Source: Colias croceus
Lineage: Eukaryota > Arthropoda > Insecta > Lepidoptera > Pieridae
Reading direction: 5' to 3'
DNA: 64,000 bases
Assembly (NCBI RefSeq): GCF_905220415.1
Contig: NC_059568.1
Location: forward strand, 5,828,001-5,892,000
The position numbers were made by a program, and so were the translations under genes. Under the pieces are notes generated by a model, which worked only from the letters and a program-made list of their open reading frames with translations, was not told the DNA's origin and did not search any database. Positions 1-12,862 of the stretch are shown here, in pieces (within the stretch, counting starts at the first letter, position 1; each line of letters starts with the position of its first letter).

Positions 1-192
1 GTAAAACTCCTGAATACAAATATTGATTTACTCATTTTACTTAGGTATATTATTTATAATTTATGTTCAAATTAATAATCAAATAGGTAAATTTTATTTT
101 TATAGTCCAGTTAAAAATGACACTTGCAATGTTTTCCAGGAGATTTAAAAATGGAGGATTGAATGGATTTTGAAGTGCTCTTTTCGAGTTTT

Positions 193-245
193 CAGCTCGA
201 ATCTATCCCGCCCGCGGCGCCGTATGGAAAAAAATGACGACATAG
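193..245 (+). other. Possible exon near the left edge
   Basis: GTTTTCAG|CTC at 192/193 and ATAG|GTAAGC at 245/246 bound a locally GC-rich segment. One frame is open and contains an ATG at 223 followed by EKNDDI, ending in phase 1. Neither product nor partner exons are visible, and the segment is too short to judge coding bias. Confidence 0.2.
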
Positions 246-1030
246 GTAAGCGATATGCAGTTTTTTCAGAGTTCTCTTTTCAGAGTATTTTGCGAAGAAA
301 AATAATTAATTTAAATTTACCGGATAACTCTTCTAAAACTATATTCACATGTATAATTCGGCAGTTGAATGGAAGATTTTTCGTACAAGAAAGAGAGGAA
401 TACTCAACAAAAAAACACATTCCCTTATTTAACCTAACTTTTAGTTTATTTTCTAGTAACCATGTTAGCATACATACATACATATGTACCTACATACATT
501 TTGTTATGTAATAGTTAATATCATAAATAATTATAATAAAAAAATACGTCATTTTGTTATCGTAGATGACTGCTACGCAGTGTGCTACGCTAAATTGAAA
601 ATAACGCTACGAAACATCGACTACCCGTTGCTAGCGCATCTCAATATCCGAATTGCAAGGAAAGAGAAAATACAAAAATAACTTCGCTCGCTTTCCTTAA
701 GGTAGTGAAAAAATCGATAAAGTGGAAATTCGAAAGGAATACATCAAAATAAAATCAGTAACTTTCAAAACACCCGGAAAGCTGGACTATTCTATCTTAT
801 AATATTATATGTTAATCTGTAACAGTCGTCTGAACATTACATAATTGTAATATTAAATTAAATAAACTTGTAATGTTCTAGAAATTCATTTCATAATATT
901 ATTATAGTGTAGCTTTGTAGCTACGAGCAAGAAATATTGAATAAACGTAAGTTTTGCTTAACCTAGTAATAAAAGCGCTAATTAACGATGAAATCTTAGA
1001 ATTTAATGAGTTTAAAGGATTCGAAACGGA
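246..1030. other. AT-rich non-coding DNA
   Basis: Nothing recognisable beyond short chance open frames and an ACATACATACATATG-type microsatellite near 470. Confidence 0.5.
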
Positions 1031-1228
1031 TTTTTAATTATATTATTAAGCTATTGCATAGCTTTTATCGCGGGCCTTGAGCGCGGGGACCGAATCGAGA
1101 AATTCCGTAACGAAAAAACCTCACGCTCCCCACTCCGACGGGCGGAGGTGTAGCTTGAAGGAATAGCATGCAATAGCTTTACCGCGGCAATCCCCGAGTG
1201 CCACACGTTGTTTTTTAATTATATTATT
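1031..1228. mobile_element. SINE-like insertion with 17-bp direct flanking repeats
   Basis: TTTTTAATTATATTATT occurs at 1031-1047 and 1212-1228. Between them lies a GC-rich sequence of about 164 bp, unlike the local DNA, with AGCTATTGCATAGC near one end and GCATGCAATAGCT near the other. On the - strand it starts after an A-rich segment. The long direct repeat suggests a retroposition target duplication. It has no ORF. Confidence 0.5.
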
Positions 1229-3066
1229 TAGCACACAGTTTCATACATAGATATTTTTTTTAATTTATGTTTAACTATTACACACGGAGAAATAGAAATC
1301 AAACTCAAGAAAGTACTAAGAAATCATATTTCTTCTCGAATAAAATATTTTTATGAAACTCTTTCAATAGATACGCATAATAGGTACTGAAGTCGAATAG
1401 AATGTTTCTATTATATCTGCTCCCCTTTTCATAACTAACTATAAAGTTTCGTTTTACATCCATACTGTGTTAAACAGATAATATAAGTTTCTTATACAAA
1501 AGTTCAGAGTTTTATCTTAACAAATAATTATAATATTTGTGCTTAAAATTTAATAATTTGAATTTGAAAAAATGCCGAGGCAGGTGCCATTAACGTTTTT
1601 CTAATTTGGTAGAAGCATTAGTTAACTCTTTTGTAGAAAAGTTTTATTTTTGCTTTTTAGTACTTAACACATCCCACAAAAAAGCCACCTACAGACTACT
1701 AACGAAAATAATGTTATCGAAAAAAAAACTTTTAATTTATTAGAACCAATAATTTATTGTAATATGTGTATTGTGTATATTTTAAGAGGTCGAATATAGA
1801 TATTTTTCTCTCCCAAAATGTTCAAAGTGCAAACAATATTATGTATGGAATCTTTAAAAATCCTGTCCACTACCTGGCTTGGATACCAGGCACGTAGGAG
1901 GTTGTTTTTTAACCTTGAGAGTGGGACAAATTACAAAATTTTCCTATACTTAAAACAACAAAATAATCATGTAAACAAACGGGATGAAAACCCACGGAAT
2001 TAACGACAAACATCAAAAGATTCCGGCCCGAATTTAGAATGTCCTTTGTTATTGTAATTAATTAAATTTCATTTGTTTTATTTTTGCAATTAGTAGATGA
2101 AAGGTTAAATCAAATGAATAGGAAAAGTTCTGCTCGTTATTTACTCCGTTACTGTTATGATAAGAATGTGACAACCTCGGCATAAATAAGTCATGAGAAG
2201 ATTCCATGCCAATTAAACGTGTGTTTCAAACAGCTTTTTTAACAGTAGAAAATAGGTTTACGCATATCCAACGATGCCCGGAAAAAGCCCCAGGTTTTGC
2301 CTCCCATTGTCGAGGAAACAGTGAACTGACTAAATTCAACTGTATCCCGAAAAGCCGCTTATAGTGGCTGCATGTATTGTAACAATTCATCCACTTAATA
2401 AATTGAATTGCACACGAGTAAATCCGCGACGAAAACCGCGAGCTAAAAGCTAGTAATAATAAGGGATAATCTTCGCCATGCTGTATTGAGGATTACGTTA
2501 ATTGCGTCGCCATGGAAACGAAACGTGGATATGCTAATTTTGCGAAAACGGATAAAAAATAAATAAATATAGAATTAATAAACAATACTTCGCTAATGAT
2601 TATCTGGAAAAACTTAAATAGGGCGGGAGATCTTTTTTTCTCGCGATTTGCAGAGATTATACTGCTAATTGTTCCATGGATTTATTTCTAAAATTAGGGT
2701 TAAAATAAGGTAAAAATAATTTAACTTGACTTTTTGTTTATATCAAATAATACAATATAAGGAAGTATACGTAATATAAAAACAGCAGACCACATTATCA
2801 TAACTATTTTTACAAAGATGGAACCGCCATTAATACATTTTATTGCACAGGAAATTTAATCCAGCAAATCGTTCCTAGGCTTGATTGGATTTCATCCCCT
2901 CTTTATCGGAAAGTACTCCTAAATTGCATGCCACTACCACGATATTTATTCGATGATTGTCGCTTAAATTACGTGATAATAGTGATAAGGAAGTATTCGA
3001 AATGTTCTGTGTTGCAGGTTCTATAATAGGTAGATACTATAATTATTGTATCTATAGTACCTACTA
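1229..3066. other. AT-rich non-coding DNA
   Basis: No exon, repeat border or RNA gene recognised. Confidence 0.5.
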
Positions 3067-3258
3067 CTAGCTGTCCCGGCGAACGTTGGTCATACTCTTG
3101 TCACTTTATGAAAAATAGATGTTGGTTTCTGTTGATTTTCTGATATATCCAATAGGTATATAAAATTTCATGAGAATCGGTTCAGCCGTTTCGCTTCGGG
3201 TTACCATAGTGTTAGTTAAAACACTGTGAAACGAGAATTTTATATAGCTACATAGAGA
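3067..3258 (-). mobile_element. Complete short non-autonomous Helitron
   Basis: Read on the - strand it begins A|TCTCTATGTAGC at 3258 and ends GGGACAGCTAG|T at 3067. These are the TC start, CTAG end and A/T target expected of Helitrons, which insert without target duplication. Length is 192 bp and there is no coding capacity. Confidence 0.7.
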
Positions 3259-3479
3259 TTTTGAAATGGTGCAGAAAAAAATAGTCGCGATTGGCACGTG
3301 CTGGTCAAGCTATTATTGTTACAAAGGGGTTTTGAGTTTTTATCGGTTTTTATTCAACAGTCCTCACTCTGAATATTGAATAACAAGTGTTATAGATATA
3401 ATGCATTAGATGCAAACTTAATTTACTTAATTTCCAACTAAGTTCGTTGCAAAGAAAAATTATAAAAGTTACACTTGCC

Positions 3480-3605
3480 TTTAGGCACATCTTTTTAGAT
3501 ACGATAGTGGGCGTAAGAACACGTGGTTTTCCTGGTGGTAAGTGAATTCACCGCCCGTAGGCCTCTACAGAAGGTCTCCGTCTACGAAGATGTGCTTCCG
3601 ACTTT
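3480..3605. repeat. Possible LINE fragment
   Basis: TTTTCCTGGTGGTAAGTGA followed by CACCGCCCGTAGGCCTCTA is like a segment often seen in lepidopteran LINE 3' regions. Short and without borders. Confidence 0.3.
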
Positions 3606-6600
3606 AATAAACTCGAAAAATCGTAATATGAAGCGAATAAAAGTTTCCTAAAATTGCATTGAAATTAGCAAGAGCAAAAGGAAGTATGCAAAAAAGTACG
3701 ATATGGATAACCTGATATTTTTAATGGGATAATAGGACTAAAGATCGATTAAAAAAAGAAAAATCTCACAAAACATGCTATTTTTTAAGCTACATATTAC
3801 TAATACCTATCTTAGAATCTGTATTTTTAATCAACATAATATATACATACCTACAATTAGTACTATGCGACGCTAATGCAAGTCTGATCAACATGAAATT
3901 TTACAAAACTTGCCAATAATTATCTGACGTGAACACTGAACACCGTTGACAGGGATTCCATTAACTGACGAACAAAAGGATTGTGCACAATAACGTCGTA
4001 AATATTACTTACACTGTCACTTTAATTTACGATGTTAAGTACGTGGTTCACATAATAGAAGTGGTACCTTTGTTTTAGCGGCGTCGCAAACAAACGCGAC
4101 GCTGTGTCGCCGATCGCAGCCCGACGCATAATATGAGCCTAGCGATTGCATTCAAATTATTACATTTAATTTATCTCAAAAAAACCTCTTTCCTTCGCCC
4201 CTTTTTAGTTTTACTCTGTTTATCTATATCTGTATAATGCATTACTTAACCAATTGCATTTATTTTTTCTTAAAAACATCTGTTTTCTTCAAACTCAAAC
4301 ACCTTTTTTTATTTAAATATGTTAATTATTTTATACATATCCATTAACTAGCTTATCTAATTACATTGCATTTAACTCTGATACCCTCTGTTTTACTCAA
4401 CATTTTCTAATACCACCAAGTTTCATAAAACTCCTATTTCTTACGTTATTTTAATCAAGCATAAAAGATAATATAATAAGACAAAGTTATTTTAAACTCG
4501 CGAGACGGTCAGTACCGATATCTTATTTGCGATATTAATAAAATTCTTAAGCACAGCGTCATACATGCCATTGCATTCAATATACCGCCTCTCAATAAAC
4601 TGAGAGAAAATAATGAAAAACTTCAACTGTATGTATACACTAGCTGTTACATTGCAAATAGTTCTAGAACGTACTAATCAATTCTGAATACACATCTCAG
4701 CCTCGCTTTAGATGTAGGATTACGGGAGTCGCATTACCTACTAGGAATGTATTAATCTGCTAAGTCCTATTGCAAAGGCACATTAATGAGTTGCATCGTA
4801 CCATTTTAATATCATTTCATTAATGCAAAACCGCATCAGAAAATGGCGAAGAATCTTCACCGCTATTTGGACTTATTCTACTAATTATTTATCCAACTTA
4901 CACACTTTTTACTACATTTAACAGTTAATATGAATAAAAAATATATAAAAATATATGCATAGTAAACTGACTTCAAGTAGAGATGTAGACAAAGTTAATT
5001 AAGCACGGGCACAGAGCACGGGTTATCTACCAACGATCACTGAAAATCATTCGTTAGATTTGAATCGAATTTAAATCGATCAACATGAAGTAAGCAAGGT
5101 TCAGACAAATAAAATATTTAATCGTCAATTTCGGTTTATACATTAAAAATAACGTACAATTGTATAAAGAACCTTCATCTTTTTTTTTAATTCGCTTAAC
5201 AGAGCTTCGCACTCTTACTACAAAGCCCTACCAGAGTAAAGTTCTTGGGAGAACATCAACTTATAACAGTACTCATACCCTGCAAACAAAAACTGCTAAT
5301 TTCTACAGATAAAGGAAAAAAAGTGAATTGCACGAAAATATCTATTATTAAATAAACAAATAAAGACATACAAAGCACTTCAGCTTCCAAGTGAAAGAGG
5401 TGACAAATTGCAGCCGCTTATTAACCAAAACTTAGGCTCTTTTAGTTTTTTTTAATAATAGTAACAAACTGTTTTAAAAGAACTAATTTCTTGTAAGATG
5501 CAGACAAAGATAAATAAGCATGGATTACCAATTATAACTTAAAAAGCGTTCGATTTTAAAATATTATGATGCGAATTTAAAACGAAAAACATGAAGCAAA
5601 TGCCGGCTTTCAGATAAAAAGGAACCACTCACAGGAACTGACGATAGAAAAGAAAAGTAATATCTATATTTTATTTTATTTTTACAAAAGTAAGCAATCG
5701 TATAGATTGCGGATATAACTGAAAATTTATTTTATTTATATTTGTAATTTCATAGAATAAAAACATCTCAAAGCGGATGAAGAAGTTTTCACTGCTAAAA
5801 CAGTTCATCAAAATTTTTTTGGCCAAAAAGTATGAGATATGACACAGTTAAAACATAAAATTGAAGTAATAACTTCTCCCTATTTTAGAAGTTCGATAAG
5901 AAGACTTATTGAAATTAAGTAACAACTATCTTAATCGTACTATTGAAACAAATATTTTTCGTTTCAAATGTAAGCTTTTTCAGCCAATATTACGGCCTGA
6001 AGCGAAAAACTGACGATATTGGATAAATCTCGTGCTATTTGTTATCTAGAATTTAAAAAACACAAAAACTAAGGTATCCTCCGATGAATGCTTTCCATCG
6101 CTTGAAAATAGAGTAAATAAAAGTTACCTGTATAAAAATTCCAATGCAGAAAATTTCGAAGTAGCTCGAGGTGCAATCCACTTCATAAAAACGGTCTTAA
6201 CACAGTGTTAAATATTTATAAATTGTCATTAAAAATCAACAATAACTGCTGACGTAATAAATAACTAGTCAAAATGATGAATAACTTGAGATTGTAGGCC
6301 AAAAGAGATGTTAACAATGTTAAGAACTGAAGACCATTAGCTATTGTAAACTATTCCTTATTTTTGGTGTCGTACTTATGCTTAATAACATGATTATCGA
6401 AGAACCTTTTTTAGGAAGCTTAGTACAAAATTTAAACTGTTACAAAAGAATTAAAAAACTGAAAATCAGGTCAGAATTCCTTTTAGAATAAAAATAGTTT
6501 TATTCAAACTTTTTTAATCAAAAACGTAAAGGCTGTATTCAATAGTATCTATATTTATTTTGAATATCACTTTCCAAGTATCCAGGCTATTTGAAAGCAG

Positions 6601-7117
6601 GAAAATCAATTTTTTCGCATTTTAATTCTTGTATGTACGCTTCCGACGGCTGAACATTCTTGCAGAGATTAATTTTAAAATTTTCAGCATTCATTCAATA
6701 AATCACGCTTTGAGTACAGTAAATATACCTATAAACAGCTTATTTCTTAATTAAAAACATTTAAATTAATGCAAAAATACCTAAAACAACTAATTATTAT
6801 CAACCGTAACAAATCATTTAATTCGTTCCATATTAGTTTCCGGGTCAGTCAGTGTCAAGTTCAACAAACGTGCGAGGAAATCCGAATGAACAAATTCCTA
6901 GTTCGTTTACAGGTATATTGGGCGTTTGGGGCGGACGTAACGTAATTAAGTTCTCGAAAATCAAACACATCTTTATACTTCGAAACAAGTGGGAGTTCGG
7001 CGCCGGCCATTACAGCCGCTAGACTTAAAGCCCTGCGAGTGGGGCCGCAGCGTCAGAAGCTCTCCGGTCGCGGTTCGTTGACGACGTCTCGTCAGCACCC
7101 GGGTTCACTCAAAACTC
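3606..7117. other. Intergenic DNA, ending in a GC-rich promoter-proximal block
   Basis: Mostly AT-rich with no visible genes. From about 6990 base composition rises sharply (GGCGCCGGCC, GGGGCCGCAGC), leading into the initiator at 7118. Confidence 0.5.
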
Positions 7118-7168
7118 TCAGTTTGTGTTTTCGCCTGTGTCGATTGTACGCGCTAAAACGTCGCCCAG
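7118..7168 (+). promoter_or_regulatory. Inr-type promoter and non-coding first exon
   Basis: An arthropod initiator TCAGT lies at 7118-7122 (predicted +1 at A7120) after a GC-rich, TATA-less upstream block (about 6990-7110). The short exon ends CCCAG|GTAAGA, a near-perfect splice donor at 7169. The exon contains no ATG, so it is probably 5' UTR. The only convincing downstream + strand gene here is the CNG channel, whose first identified exon is 30 kb away. Long first introns are normal for insect ion-channel genes, so this may be its promoter. It could equally serve an unseen transcript. Confidence 0.5.
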
Positions 7169-8100
7169 GTAAGAATTTTTGAAATTTCGTAAACTTTTTG
7201 AACCGTGTAATTTTTTATATAATTTTCTGGCGAATTTTTTAATGGATTTTAATTTATTGTATAAAATAGATTTACGGTAAAAAAAATTAGAGTTGTAAGT
7301 TAAGAAAGTTTCGTTATTTTTCTTTATGGAATATTATTTTTCTTGTCAGATTTTTAAATTTAAAAAAATGTTTTAATTTCTTTTTCTTGAAAAAAATAAT
7401 GCGTAACTTTTAAGAGACCTATAAAGTTAATAACTAGGTTCTTAAAGTGATTGGCGAAGGAGCCCTCAGAGCTGAAGTAAGCTTGCAAGTGTATTACGTC
7501 GGTTAATTACTTAATAGTTGTCTAGCATCGCTATCTCTGTCACTCCGAAAGAATTGAGCTGACAATTAAGTGAAATTACCTCAGCTGGGGGCTTTAACTG
7601 TATCAAATGGATTTCCAATTCACTCCAATCCGTAGGCATTTTATAATTTTTAATCCTTACAATCCCTTTCATAGCGCACTGATGTAATTGAATCAAAACA
7701 ACTATCCTAAAAAACCGCTGCGAAAAAATATTTGTATGCAACAGAAAGGATTTATAAAAAGTTTTACCTTTCATGTCTAAATTGAATACGATATAATTTA
7801 TTGAAGCAATTTGCATACGGTGTAAGAGATTACATTAAAGCTTAGGAAACAAGGGATTAATTATTTCAAGTACCTATTTGCAATTTTTGCGAAGTAAGAC
7901 AATATTGAAAAACTAAATTGCTCTCGGTAATAACTTTAACCGAGCGATAAATTGTTTTCATACGAAGAAGACTAGCTTTTACATTTTTCACGTAAACAAG
8001 ATAATGAGAACGGTTTAACTTGATGAAGTACCTGGCCGGGCATGCAAAAGTGCTAAAAATTGTTTCGGATAGCAATCTTGTTAATCTCCAGCAAAGGAGT
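7169..8100 (+). other. Putative intron downstream of the first exon
   Basis: Begins with GTAAGA. AT-rich, and no coding segment recognised. Open frames on the - strand near 7511-7816 show no family features. Confidence 0.4.
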
Positions 8101-8145
8101 TAGAGTATAGGGCGCGGGGGGTGACGCGCGGGGTGGCGTACCAAA

Positions 8146-8193
8146 ATGGACGTCAGAGCCCGAACCAATGGGGCGGAGCCATACCGAATACAG
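8146..8193 (+). CDS. Possible small first coding exon
   Basis: An ATG in good insect context (CCAAAATGG) at 8146 opens 16 codons (MDVRARTNGAEPYRIQ) that end exactly at a phase-0 donor, CAG|GTAGAA. The surrounding 8100-8345 block is much richer in GC than its neighbours. It lies about 1 kb downstream of the 7168 donor and could be the next exon of that transcript. Its phase does not join the 37661 exon directly, so another exon would be needed. This is weak support, not a firm gene. Confidence 0.22.
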
Positions 8194-8609
8194 GTAGAAA
8201 TTTTTTCATTGTCTCCCGAACCCCACACAATCCAGGATCTCCACGTCCTCCAACCAACCGCCCCCCACCACCTGCACCTCCCGGGGTATGCAACTCGCGT
8301 AGGCGCCGGTTGCGCGATACTCGACACTGCTTCGCTCTTTTAGCCTTCCACCCCCTACTGGGGGATACTTATGTACTCATTACCTCCAATTAAGAAGCTA
8401 ATAATAGATTTGAATGTAAGGATAACTTACACAAAGAATAAAATCGGGACGCGAGCGAATGTAGACAGACATAGCGAACGTGTGACCGTTAATGATTAAA
8501 AAATTTGAAATTATTTGGCTTATAATTTGTATCGGCCGTTATTTTTGTACGCGATTTGGTAACGCCCTGTGTTTCTTATCCTGTTGCTTTTAACTCACGG
8601 GCAGCATAA

Positions 8610-9060
8610 AAAGGGGGGGAACACGTGTAAATAAGGTGGCAGGGTCATGGTTACAAGGTGGGAGGGTGGCATTGAAATCCAGTTAGGGGGCAGGGCTACA
8701 GTTTAAAGGGGGAGGGAGGCATTGAAATCAAGTAAGGGGGCAGGGCAGTGTTTTGTAGGGGGAGGGAGGCATTGCAACCCAGTAAGGGGGCGGGGCAGTG
8801 GTTTGAAGGGGGAGGGAGGCATTGAAATCCTGTAAGGGGGTAGAGCAGTGGTTCGAGTGGGGAGGGAAGTATTGAATACCAGTAAGTGGGTGGGCTTTGG
8901 TTTAAAGTAGAGGGGGGTTATTGAAAGCCAGCAAGGAGGCAGGGCTGTTACAAGAGGGTGGGGGGGGATGAAAGTTTGTATGGAGGCAAAGTGTGGTGTC
9001 GGGGGGAGGGCGGTGGAATTGAAAGGTGGTAGTGGGAGCTGGGATGCAAATGCAAGGGGT
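8610..9060 (+). repeat. G-rich 50-bp minisatellite
   Basis: About six units with exactly 50-base spacing (ATTGAAAT-like blocks start at 8671, 8721, 8771, 8821 and 8871, then 8920), each containing runs GGGGGAGGGAGG and GGGGGCAGGG. Degenerate G-rich copies continue on both sides. G-runs on the + strand are dense enough for G-quadruplexes. The array lies 1.5 kb downstream of the 7168 splice donor. Confidence 0.9.
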
Positions 9061-10839
9061 GATCTTTAAAGGTCAGCCTTAATAAATTTAAATTTAAAAT
9101 ATGATATTTTAAAATATTAGATAAAATTATAACAAGGAACATAAAACTTCAACGGTAGTGAACATCGTCGAGATTGTAGAACAATAATTGAAAAGAATTT
9201 TCACTTGACTGTAAGTGACTCTGATGGATACTGAGTTTAATTACTTGATCTTCAAGCTACTAGAGTATTCAAAAACAATTCAACTAGACGTTGTAATGCT
9301 TCCTCACTGTCAACTTGAAGAAGTGCATACTTTTGTATGCACTATTTTTTACACAATTTTTTGTGACGACTGCTACTTGTCATACTTTTGTGAAATGTAT
9401 TGCGATCTTTGAAACTTTTACCAATAATAAGAGCATTTTTTAGCTTTTGCAATGGTATTTCGGAATTCGGATTTTGCATTAAAAAATGAACATAGAGTTA
9501 AATGAAATAAATTTAATCATAATTAAACAGAACTTTCGAACAAGATGTACTTCAGTCATAGGAATTAATTAATTACTTTCTTAATGTGATGGAATCTACA
9601 GATAATGAAGGAATTTAATGCTATCTGTAACGTATGCCGAGTGATAGTGACAACGCAATCGTCTCAATAACCCGCATTGAACGTCGATCATGGATTAAAT
9701 GGAAACCGCAGATTAGGCAATTGTATTAACAGACTGCGATAGTTTATGAAAACCGGAAATAATTTTTAACTGCTACAAGAAAGACCGAATAGTTCACTAA
9801 TATGGATTGAACTCTTTTAAGACAATCGGGGAAAGAAATTTACATGACATGACTTAAGGTTGCATTGCGAAAATTTAATACTTTTCCGTAAACTTAATTA
9901 AAAACAATTTTTAAATTTTAGTTTTTTTTTTTCATTGGTTCGTTTATAATAAACGGGACTTAGAAATTTGGAAGGAGTTAGCTTACATCACTATCTGCAA
10001 AATATAATATTTTGAGCGTAACTTCTTGAAGTTAATTAATGTATACTAAAAACGTTATTAAAAATAAATTAAACGCTTGTAGTAAAATAAATTTAAAACG
10101 AGCAAAGAATGTATGAAGTAAATTACCATTTACTTATACCAACGCAGTCATTAAGATTTCTACACATTTTAATATAGAACATTCACAATATTAAGGGACT
10201 CATTATTTGTACAGAATTCTAGTGAAAGTTTCGGGAAGCGAACAAAAATGTACTACTGCTTGTACAACTAATTAAGAACTTTTGCTAGACTTCTCTCAAT
10301 TTTAAAACTAACTTTTCTAAATTTGCCTCGATTCGCTCGCTAGAGTTTCACTTATGTGATGTTCATTAAAATGTTCACATTTGCCAAAAACATTTTAGAA
10401 CTCATGCGCATCACTATGTTTTGTTATAATAAGAACATCATCAATAAATCAAGAAATCTTACTCTTTATTAATAATCATTTTATTATAAAGAATTTGTTC
10501 TAAATTATAAAATTTATAATGAAAATGCATGTACTAATTCAATTTCGTATACATATTTCAATCCATAGCTAAAATTATAACTTCGTTTATTTAAATAAAT
10601 TTAAAAAGTCGCGATTTAGCCGATTCATAACAGAGAATGCGTTAAAATTATTGTACCTACGAGCGGCATAAAAAAAAATAACTTGATTGGCTTAATTTTG
10701 TAATTATTATTTTCAAACTTTATAAGAATCGCATAACATATCCGAGAACTTTTAAAATGAAAGAAATTAATGTATATTCGTTATTGATTTTTAAAAAGGT
10801 ATATTTTTTTTTACTGCTTTATAAAATCATAAACTTAAA

Positions 10840-10882
10840 AAACAATTCTGCTAGTCTGGGTGGAGCCCAGGCGAACAGCTAG
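10840..10882 (+). mobile_element. Helitron 3' end
   Basis: A pre-terminal hairpin (CTGGG-TGGAG-CCCAG) is followed by GCGAACAGCTAG|T. The matching 5' end was not identified. Confidence 0.5.
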
Positions 10883-12824
10883 TTATACAATTTTTTTTAA
10901 CCTTTATCATCTAACTGAAAAAATATCCTCTAATAATTTCATCAAGCCTTATAATTGCAAACCTGGACTTAAAATAACCCGAACACTAAGTAAAGGCAAA
11001 CCAACAACTAATAGAAAGTATCGTTTCAACTTAAATGTAGCATTGAAATTATGAACTCAATGTAACTTTAACTCCAATCAAAACAAACTTCGGGGAAACC
11101 TGTTAAATAATTTATATTACGAAAAGTGCAACAAATGTTTTCCCGTAACGAAGTTACTTGCACCATTGTTACATCTATGATAATAATTAATACCAAGAAA
11201 ATGCAATGGAGCCGTTTGATTTTGCCGCAGAATCCTTATAATTCGATATTACGTCTGAGCGAGCTTAGCGGCTGTAGACTCGGCATCGCCCTGTTCATGT
11301 CACTTACTTTTTTCATTTTATCTTATTTGCATTTCACGAGCCGTCTTATTTTATGTCAGAGCAAAATTTAATATGCACTTCTTCGCGGAAATAGTGGTCC
11401 TTTGTAAATTATATTTTTTACACTTTTAATTATTCATTTTCGAGAATAGCTTTTAATTTTTAGCGTTTAGAAACTGGAAAAAGATGTAAAAGAAAACCTG
11501 ACTGACAATTTTCTAGGAAAATTAACTTCATATTAGCCATCCTGTTTCAAACGTGACACGTGTTTAATTTTATGCTTCCTATAAATGGACGAATATTTTT
11601 TAAATAAAAATCTCTTGTGAACCTTTTTAATGGCTATATTAAATTTTCACTTACATATTTCGCAAATAGAAAACATGTGTTTTCATTATTTTATTAATAT
11701 ATGCTTCCTTATACTCCTCAGTCTTAAAAAGTACGACTAAAATAAGAAAATCCTTCTGAATTTTGACTTCAAACAAAAAAACCACCCTTAAATCTTTTAA
11801 GCACATGCTTATGCATCATAAAGACACAATTTAACTCGCGTGGAATCCGGAAAAACAACCGTCCTTAATTTCACGTAAAACTCCAGTCAGTTAAATTCGG
11901 TAGTCGTTTGAAACAACAGAGTTCTGCACGTCCATACAAATTTGGGGATTTGCGCTAAGAGGATAGTAGTGAGCACTGCGGGCTTGTTCACGGGTGGATT
12001 ATGTGTTCCCTCGTGCATGGGAACCATTGAACGGCTGGAGAGATATCGTTAGCGAGCAAGAGCTTTGCGGTTCCTGGATGATGTATGCATTTTGCCTTAC
12101 CAAATACCATCTGACTCTTCGATGTATAGACATTATATCTAATTTTGTATAAGACATTTAATATACGGTTGGCTTAAAATTAAACCTATATTATTATTAG
12201 AATTTCAATAATAAACCTATTATGGGAAAATATATTGAAACAATAAATAGTCTGAAAATATACGTGCGTAAGCGCATATTGCTGCTGCAACGTACCAGTG
12301 GTTATTTTAATTTATTTATTTTTATCTTAAACCATACTGGAGAAAATTTGGCAATCTGCCTGATTGTTGTTACAGATTCATAATAACATGGTTTTGTCAA
12401 AAAATAAATAATCAGTTAAATATTTCAAAGGATTTTTAAATTGAACATTCAAATCTAAATATAACAAAATTCAATGTCACGGTTGAACAAGAGAGTTATT
12501 ATTTAAAAATGTTTTCTATTACTTAACTACAAAGTTTTTAGTATAAGAGCATTATTTTTTAATCCTATAATCACTGATAAATCTCGCTGTGTGGATGGAT
12601 TAACTAATGGTAACAAATATTTTGCTTTTAATGTCAATGTCGAGAAAACTTTTCATACAAATAATGGAAATGGAATTAACACTTTTTTAATCTATCCATA
12701 TTTCGCTGTATGAAAAATCATTTTTTTTCGAAGTTGCAGCACTTATAAGTTACTCAAGTCTGCCTAAAGGGATTTTAATGGGTTTCTTTGAGATAGGTAT
12801 TATAAAAATCTGAAAACTTACAAT

Positions 12825-12862
12825 AATACGCCTACCCGGACGGAGCCGGGGTGAACAACTAG
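12825..12862 (+). mobile_element. Helitron 3' end
   Basis: The hairpin CCCGG-ACGGAG-CCGGG is followed by GTGAACAACTAG|T, the same design as the end at 10882. The 5' end is not clear. Confidence 0.5.

Noticed and set aside
8100..8393. Overlapping open frames on both strands in the GC-rich block
   Set aside because: GC-rich sequence lacks stop codons by composition. Only the 8146-8193 segment has a start and donor worth listing.
8610..9060. CRISPR-like regular repeats
   Set aside because: The 50-base units are contiguous and G-rich without unique spacers, in an insect genome. This is a minisatellite.
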